Source: Flavobacteriales bacterium UBA5933
GTDB lineage: Bacteria > Bacteroidota > Bacteroidia > Flavobacteriales > Weeksellaceae
Assembly (NCBI GenBank): GCA_002430925.1
Contig: DJDD01000064.1
Span: 1 to 36,643, forward strand
Length of the DNA stretch: 36,643 nt
Direction of reading: 5' to 3'
The position numbers and the translations under genes were made by a program. The notes beneath the pieces were generated by a model, which ran no database searches, was not told where the DNA came from, and saw only the letters and a program-made list of their open reading frames with translations. Within the stretch, counting starts at the first letter, position 1, and every line of letters begins with the position of its first letter. Below, one piece after another: positions 32,322 through 36,643 of the stretch.

Positions 32322-32356
32322 ATTAAGATTTTCTTAATGTTTTGAAGATTCTTAAT
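32322..32356 (-). promoter_or_regulatory. Inverted and direct repeat upstream of the small Cys/Pro gene A
   Basis: ATTAAGA-TTT-TCTTAAT (32322-32338) is a 7-bp inverted repeat. TTCTTAAT also recurs in the same orientation at 32349-32356, 18 bases later. The pair may be an operator for gene A. Confidence 0.35.
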
Positions 32357-32386
32357 AATTTAAAATGAAGTTAAAGTACTTTAATC

Positions 32387-33043
32387 TTAGTCTAAATTTT
32401 TATGAGAATTATGATTAGATTTTTGTACAATACTTGTGATATAAACAGTGAATATTGGAAACATCAACATTCCTAGAATAGGAAGAATAACAGAAATAAT
32501 TTTACCTATTGTTGTTATCGCAAAAATATTAGAACCTACAGTAGTTACATTCATCCAAGCCCACCAAAAAGCATCTCCATAAGAATGAACAGATTTATTA
32601 ACAGTATGTTCTACCGTGTAAAAAATTAAACTAGAAAAATAAATACAAGCTAATAAAATTGTTAGATAAGAAATAAATAAGCTTTTTGCTTTGTTTTTAC
32701 AGAACCATCCTACTAACAGATAAAAAGCATATCCACCTCTTATTAAAGGAATTAATCTTAAGAATATTTTTAAATCTTCTGATAAAGTAATATTAAAATA
32801 ATTAATAATATTTAGGTAAGGAATTGAAATAAAAATGAATAGTAAATGTGTTTTTATATAATTCGTTTTATTTTTAGAAATAATAAATTCATATAACAAT
32901 TCGACTAAGAAAAATATACAAACCCAAAACTGAACTCGTAGATAAGAGTTTTGTGTTTGAAATGGTATATTATTGAATGTATCAATAGAAATATCAATGA
33001 CTAATAGTAGAGAAGCTAATATGATTAATAAGCGGTGATTCAT
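32387..33043 (-). CDS. Six-helix ion channel with TVGSN filter
   Basis: A 218-residue membrane protein with about six helices and a pore loop at 160-175. The usual K-channel filter TVGYG reads T168-V169-G170-S171-N172 in 'WMNVTTVGSNIF', so K+ selectivity is uncertain. 'LRLIPLIRGGYAF' (95-107) is an S4-like stretch with spaced arginines. It probably is a voltage-gated-type monovalent cation channel without a C-terminal regulatory domain. It diverges from the lrgA gene. Confidence 0.85.
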   Translation of the reverse strand: MNHRLLIILASLLLVIDISIDTFNNIPFQTQNSYLRVQFWVCIFFLVELLYEFIISKNKTNYIKTHLLFIFISIPYLNIINYFNITLSEDLKIFLRLIPLIRGGYAFYLLVGWFCKNKAKSLFISYLTILLACIYFSSLIFYTVEHTVNKSVHSYGDAFWWAWMNVTTVGSNIFAITTIGKIISVILPILGMLMFPIFTVYITSIVQKSNHNSHKNLD

Positions 33044-33066
33044 AGTTAGGTTTATGTTGGTATTAT

Positions 33067-33163
33067 AGTATTAATACTGCATTTATAAAAGTAGTATTTT
33101 TAGGACATAGTATAAATATAGAACCAAATCTTTTTATAAGATTATTAATTTTACTAATAATCT
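33067..33163. promoter_or_regulatory. Inverted repeats between the channel and lrgA genes
   Basis: Two inverted repeats lie in the divergent intergenic region: AGTATTAATACT at 33067-33078 (12-bp palindrome) and AGATTATTA/TAATAATCT at 33139-33147/33155-33163 with a 7-base spacer. Either may be an operator for one of the divergent genes. Confidence 0.35.
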
Positions 33164-33233
33164 ATAGATAGTAATATAATAAAGAATTATAAAGAAAAAT
33201 ACCTATATTATTTTAAAGATTTTTTATAGGTTG

Positions 33234-33241
33234 TAACTTTG
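33234..33241 (+). promoter_or_regulatory. -7 box of the lrgA-lrgB unit
   Basis: TAACTTTG is an exact match to TAnnTTTG and ends 18 bases before the lrgA ATG. No clear -33 TTG is seen. Confidence 0.55.
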
Positions 33242-33259
33242 TAGTAGAAATTTCATAAA

Positions 33260-33604
33260 ATGAATTTAGTAAAACAAGTAGCAATAATTTTTGGATGTTT
33301 AGCATTCGGAGAATTAGTTGTTTATCTTACACATGTAAAAATGCCTTCTAGCATTATAGGATTAGTACTTCTTTTTATCTTATTACAAAAAAAAGTAGTC
33401 AAAGTAGATGAAATAAGCTCGTTTAGTGGGTTTTTAATTAAGAATATGGGTATATTTTTTGTCCCGCCTTGCGTTGCAATGCTCAACTATTTTGATATTT
33501 TAGGAAAATCAATCGTTCCTATCTTAGTTGCAACATTATTAAGTACAATAATTGTAGCAATGTTCACTGGGTTTACTCATCAATATTTAAGAAAAAGAAA
33601 ATGA
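33260..33604 (+). CDS. CidA/LrgA-family membrane protein
   Basis: A 114-residue holin-like protein with four hydrophobic segments (about 5-22, 28-45, 60-80, 83-105). 'HVKMPSSIIGLVLLFILL' (26-43) and 'FLIKNMGIFFVPPCVAMLNYF' (split around 59-79) are the LrgA signature. In Staphylococcus, LrgAB affects murein hydrolase activity and cell death; in plants and some bacteria, LrgAB is a transporter of glycolate or pyruvate. The stop codon overlaps the lrgB start by 4 bases (ATGA), so the two are coupled. Confidence 0.9.
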   Translation: MNLVKQVAIIFGCLAFGELVVYLTHVKMPSSIIGLVLLFILLQKKVVKVDEISSFSGFLIKNMGIFFVPPCVAMLNYFDILGKSIVPILVATLLSTIIVAMFTGFTHQYLRKRK

Positions 33605-34299
33605 TATTTTTTCAAAACACAACGTTTATTTTGTTTTTAACAGTTGCGTTGTACAGTATTGGACTTTTTTTAACAGCCAAGTACAAAATGATAATTTTTA
33701 ATCCAATAATTCTTTCTACATTGATTTTAATGGCTTATTGTATCTTTTTAAAAGTGCCTTATGAAAAGTATGAAGAAGCAGGTCAATACATTGATTTTTT
33801 CTTAAAACCTTCTATTGTTGCTTTAGCTATACCACTTTATTTACAATGGGATAAAATAAAAAAACAATTACTTCCTATTGTTTTTAGTCAAATTGTGGGT
33901 TGTTTAGTTGGTATATTATCGGTAGTAATTATAGCTAAACTTTGTGGAGCCGAAAAAGAAATAATATTATCTCTTGCTCCAAAATCTGTAAGTACACCAA
34001 TTGCTTTAGAAGTTTCTAGCTCACTAAAAGGGATTCCATCTATTACCGCAGCTGCTGTTATAATAACAGGGATTTTTGGTAGTATGGTTGGTTTTCGAAT
34101 TCTTAATTTATCTAGAATTACGAAACCTATGTCTCAAGGAATTGCAATGGGAACATCTTCACATGCTCTGGGAACAATGAAGGCTTTACAAGTTAGTGAT
34201 AAATATGGAGCTTTTGCATCAGTTGGTATGATATTCAATGGAATATTAACAGCGATTTTAGCACCAATAATTTTAGATTTTTTACAAGTATATCTTTAA
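33601..34299 (+). CDS. LrgB-family membrane protein
   Basis: A 232-residue membrane protein with about six to seven helices. The LrgB signatures 'LAPKSVSTPIALEVSSSL' (about 125-142) and 'AMGTSSHALGTMKAL' (about 182-196) are both present. It forms a complex with the LrgA protein encoded before it. Pyruvate or glycolate uptake, or control of murein hydrolases, is the known range of roles for the family. It is followed by a palindrome that may serve as its 3' end or as the operator of the next gene. Confidence 0.93.
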   Translation: MIFFQNTTFILFLTVALYSIGLFLTAKYKMIIFNPIILSTLILMAYCIFLKVPYEKYEEAGQYIDFFLKPSIVALAIPLYLQWDKIKKQLLPIVFSQIVGCLVGILSVVIIAKLCGAEKEIILSLAPKSVSTPIALEVSSSLKGIPSITAAAVIITGIFGSMVGFRILNLSRITKPMSQGIAMGTSSHALGTMKALQVSDKYGAFASVGMIFNGILTAILAPIILDFLQVYL

Positions 34300-34321
34300 G
34301 TTCTAATTAAGTTTTTAATAC

Positions 34322-34360
34322 ATATAGCATATTAATTTATAAGTTAATATGCTATATTTG
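34322..34360 (+). promoter_or_regulatory. 14-bp inverted repeat overlapping an AraC gene promoter
   Basis: ATATAGCATATTAA (34322-34335) and TTAATATGCTATAT (34344-34357) are perfect inverted arms with an 8-base spacer. The right arm overlaps an exact -7 box, TATATTTG (34353-34360), 29 bases upstream of the AraC start. It looks like an operator but could also be a weak terminator of lrgB. Confidence 0.55.
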
Positions 34361-34389
34361 TTTATTTGAATTTTGTAATTCTTATAAAT

Positions 34390-35316
34390 ATGGCGTTAGA
34401 ACTAGAAACAATATCAGATTATTATAATAGAATAAGTGAAGATCAAGCTAAGTTGATGAATTCAGCTAATTTTGAGAAAGATAAAGCTCACTTTAATATA
34501 TCTCCTCGAAAATATTGTGGTTTCAGATGTCCTTATAGTAGAAGAGATTATTATAATGTAAGTTTGTTTATTGGCGAAGGAATATTAAGATATGGTGCAA
34601 CGGAAATTCATGTAACTAAGCCAATTTTATTTATCCCTTCACCCAACGTATCATATAGATGGGAATGTAAAACTAGTCATCAAGAAGGTTTTTTTTGTTT
34701 ATTTAATCAACAGTTTTTTTCTGAAAATAAAGAATTTGATGTGTTCAAAAAAACATCCTTATTTAAGGATTGGAGTTCTCCAATTATAGAATTAACAGAT
34801 GAACAAATTAATTTTGTAGATTTCTATTTTAGAGAAATGTACCGATTAAACCAATCAAATTATCCATTAAAATATCATAATATAAGAAATCATCTTGCAG
34901 CATTATTGCATTTTATTTTAGAATTAGATAATAAAGAATATACGGTTACTGAATTACCTTCTAACGTAAGACTTTTTAGAAAATTCGATGAATTATTAAA
35001 TAATCAGTTTCCTTTAGGTTCTCCTGCAAATCCACTTGTCTTAAAATCACCATCAGATTTTGCAACTCAATTAAATGTACATGTTAATCATCTTAATTCT
35101 TCGATAAAATCTGTCACAGGAAATACAACAACACAACTTCTTAAAAAGAAAATGATTGAAGAAGCAAAAAAATTATTAATGTTTACCGATTGGGATATAT
35201 CGCAAGTTGGTTATACTTTAGGATTCGATGAACCAGCTCATTTTAATAATTTTTTCAAAAAATATACGAATATTTCTCCATTAAAATTTAGACAGGGAAA
35301 TTATAATAATATTTGA
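34390..35316 (+). CDS. AraC-family transcriptional regulator
   Basis: The C-terminal 90 residues have the two helix-turn-helix motifs ('FATQLNVHVNHLNSSIKSVTG', split, and 'VGYTLGFDEPAHFNNFFKKYT'), ending 'ISPLKFRQ'. The N-terminal half, with 'PILFIPSPNVSYRW', is a cupin-like sensor. I chose the ATG at 34390 over a TTG at 34366 because the -7 box at 34353-34360 then leaves a normal leader. It lies 83 bases before the MFS efflux gene on the same strand, so that is its likely target. Confidence 0.88.
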   Translation: MALELETISDYYNRISEDQAKLMNSANFEKDKAHFNISPRKYCGFRCPYSRRDYYNVSLFIGEGILRYGATEIHVTKPILFIPSPNVSYRWECKTSHQEGFFCLFNQQFFSENKEFDVFKKTSLFKDWSSPIIELTDEQINFVDFYFREMYRLNQSNYPLKYHNIRNHLAALLHFILELDNKEYTVTELPSNVRLFRKFDELLNNQFPLGSPANPLVLKSPSDFATQLNVHVNHLNSSIKSVTGNTTTQLLKKKMIEEAKKLLMFTDWDISQVGYTLGFDEPAHFNNFFKKYTNISPLKFRQGNYNNI

Positions 35317-35367
35317 TTTTTGTAATTTTCTATTTGTCTTTTTCAATTTTATAATTTTTTGCTATAC

Positions 35368-35375
35368 TACATTTG
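35368..35375 (+). promoter_or_regulatory. -7 box of the MFS transporter gene
   Basis: TACATTTG fits TAnnTTTG exactly and ends 24 bases before the ATG. The -33 element is not evident, consistent with activator dependence. Confidence 0.55.
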
Positions 35376-35399
35376 TGTATATAATAATTTATAAGAAAA

Positions 35400-36608
35400 A
35401 TGTTGAAAGAAGAAACCGAAAAAAGAAAGAAAATTATAAGTATGATAGGTTTTCTATCAGTTCCTATATCTGGTTTTGTTACTGATATCTATTTACCATC
35501 GTTTCCTGCAATGGCAAATTCCTTAATGGTTTCAGAAAAGAGTATTCAATTAACGTTGACTTGTTTTTTATTAAGTTACGGAATATCTCAATTATTTGTA
35601 GGGAGCATTTTAGATTCAATAGGAAGATATTATCCAAAATTAATTTCATTAATCATCGTCTTGTTATCTAGTTTAGGAATTGCATTAGTTGATAGTATTT
35701 TATTTATTTGTATTCTACGAGTGATACAAGGAATAGCAATAGCAATTATTGTTATTTCAACTCGAGCACTTTTTATTGATATACATACACCAGAAAAAGC
35801 AAAGCATTATTTAGGATATTTTACTATTGCTTGGTCTTGTGGACCAATATTAGCTCCATTTTTAGGGGGATATTTGGAAAAACTTTTTAATTGGCAAGCC
35901 AATTTTTATTTTTTAGTTATTTACGCTGCAATAATATTGGTTTTAGAATTAATTTATGGGAAGGAGAGTATTGTAACTAAAACGAAATTAAACCTTAAAA
36001 ATACGATAGCTGTTTATAAAGATATGCTACAAAATAATGTATTTGTATTAGGAATATCAATACAAGCAATATCCTATTCAATTGTTATGTTATTCAACAT
36101 TACAGGACCATTTATCATAGAAAATATATTTAAGTACAATTCTGTAACTATTGGTTATTGTACTTTAATACTTGGTTTTTCTTGGATGATAGGAGGTTTT
36201 ATAGGTAAAAAAAGAATGCACCTAGAATTTAAACAAAGTATAGTTTTACCTGTTCTCATACAATTAATGTTAATTGTATCACTGATTATTACAGGATATT
36301 TTATTCAAAATTTATTTGTTTTAATTCCATTTGCTTTCTTAATTCATATTTGTTCAGGAATATTATTTACTTCATTTTTTACATCAAACATGATGACTTT
36401 TCCTAAAAATGCTGGAATTGCAGGAGGTTTGATGGGTGGAATGACTTACGTAATTACATCAATAACAAGTTTTGTAATTACAAATACAGGCAAAGTTGAT
36501 TCACAATTAGCATTTTCTTGGAGATACCTAATTTTTTCAATTTTATTGTTAATGATTATTATAGTTTTATCAAAAATTAAATCAAAGAGAAAGCAAAGCT
36601 TGATTTAA
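35400..36608 (+). CDS. MFS drug efflux transporter, Bcr/CflA type
   Basis: A 402-residue proton-driven exporter with 12 predicted helices. 'DIYLPSFPAMANSL' in helix 1 and 'QLFVGSILDSIGRYYPK' (motif A region) are typical of the Bcr/CflA group. 'WSCGPILAPFLGGYL' is the antiporter motif C. The substrate is not known; drug or metabolite export is likely. The upstream AraC gene probably controls it. The gene is complete and ends 35 bases before the window edge. Confidence 0.92.
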   Translation: MLKEETEKRKKIISMIGFLSVPISGFVTDIYLPSFPAMANSLMVSEKSIQLTLTCFLLSYGISQLFVGSILDSIGRYYPKLISLIIVLLSSLGIALVDSILFICILRVIQGIAIAIIVISTRALFIDIHTPEKAKHYLGYFTIAWSCGPILAPFLGGYLEKLFNWQANFYFLVIYAAIILVLELIYGKESIVTKTKLNLKNTIAVYKDMLQNNVFVLGISIQAISYSIVMLFNITGPFIIENIFKYNSVTIGYCTLILGFSWMIGGFIGKKRMHLEFKQSIVLPVLIQLMLIVSLIITGYFIQNLFVLIPFAFLIHICSGILFTSFFTSNMMTFPKNAGIAGGLMGGMTYVITSITSFVITNTGKVDSQLAFSWRYLIFSILLLMIIIVLSKIKSKRKQSLI

Positions 36609-36634
36609 AAACTAGGTAAAGTTTAATTTTTTTT
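36609..36634 (+). terminator. Weak terminator-like hairpin after the MFS gene
   Basis: A 5-bp stem (36609-36613 with 36620-36624) with a 6-base loop precedes eight T residues (36627-36634). It is weak but well placed directly after the stop codon. Confidence 0.45.
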
Positions 36635-36643
36635 AGATCGGAA

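Overview
The window is strongly A+T-rich and reads as a chromosomal segment of a member of the Bacteroidota, most likely order Flavobacteriales. The signs are Bacteroidota-type promoters (TAnnTTTG boxes just upstream of several starts), A-rich leaders instead of strong Shine-Dalgarno sites, many short lipoproteins, MbnP-type and TonB-receptor genes, and DUF2975/XRE and ECF-sigma/membrane-protein pairs. I cannot name the genus. No rRNA, tRNA, phage, transposase or CRISPR array was seen.

Layout. 1-1733 (minus): the start of a membrane-anchored AsmA-like protein running off the left edge, then a GNAT protein and a beta-carbonic anhydrase. 2000-6022 (plus): dnaN, pheT and a META-domain lipoprotein. 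6165-7635: an NlpE-like lipoprotein (minus) and lipA (plus). 7941-10497 (minus): an AraC regulator, an exported DODA-type extradiol dioxygenase and an alpha/beta hydrolase. 10535-12103: a small membrane protein, a repeat-dense island and a tyrosine-phosphatase lipoprotein. 12376-15683 (plus): an MsrA-MsrB lipoprotein, an AraC regulator and an iron alcohol dehydrogenase. 16150-19212: ilvE (minus), then mnmD, prmA and clpS (plus). 19209-20201 (minus): ECF sigma factor with a probable membrane partner. 20324-22266 (minus): DUF2975 protein, XRE regulator and NAPE-PLD-like metallo-hydrolase. 22506-32294 (minus): metal-acquisition block. 32387-36608: ion channel (minus), then LrgA/LrgB, a third AraC regulator and a Bcr/CflA-type efflux pump (plus).

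The most interesting region is 22506-32294. In transcription order it encodes a small Cys/Pro protein, a YtkA-like Met/His lipoprotein, a TonB receptor with an OprC-like C-x3-M motif, an MbnP protein, a repeat island, a di-heme MauG/MbnH-type peroxidase, a second divergent small Cys/Pro protein, a secreted YHS-domain protein, a secreted DJ-1/PfpI protein and a siderophore-type TonB receptor. MbnP and MbnH are known partners in copper-related loci, so I read the first part as a copper-acquisition or copper-handling locus. The last two genes, preceded by a Fur-box-like site, look like an iron-siderophore unit. The small Cys/Pro proteins occur twice here and have no function I can name.

The intergenic spaces carry at least two families of structured repeats. 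Family A is about 80-145 bp, with six copies at 7703, 10536, 15754, 22365, 27501 and 27783. Family B is made of hairpin modules with TGTCAT...ATGACA-like ends. A perfect 59-bp inverted repeat joins 11451-11509 and 27712-27770. One repeat island lies between the mbnP-like and mbnH-like genes.

The window ends with nine bases identical to the start of the common Illumina adapter, so the right end may be a contig end with residual adapter.
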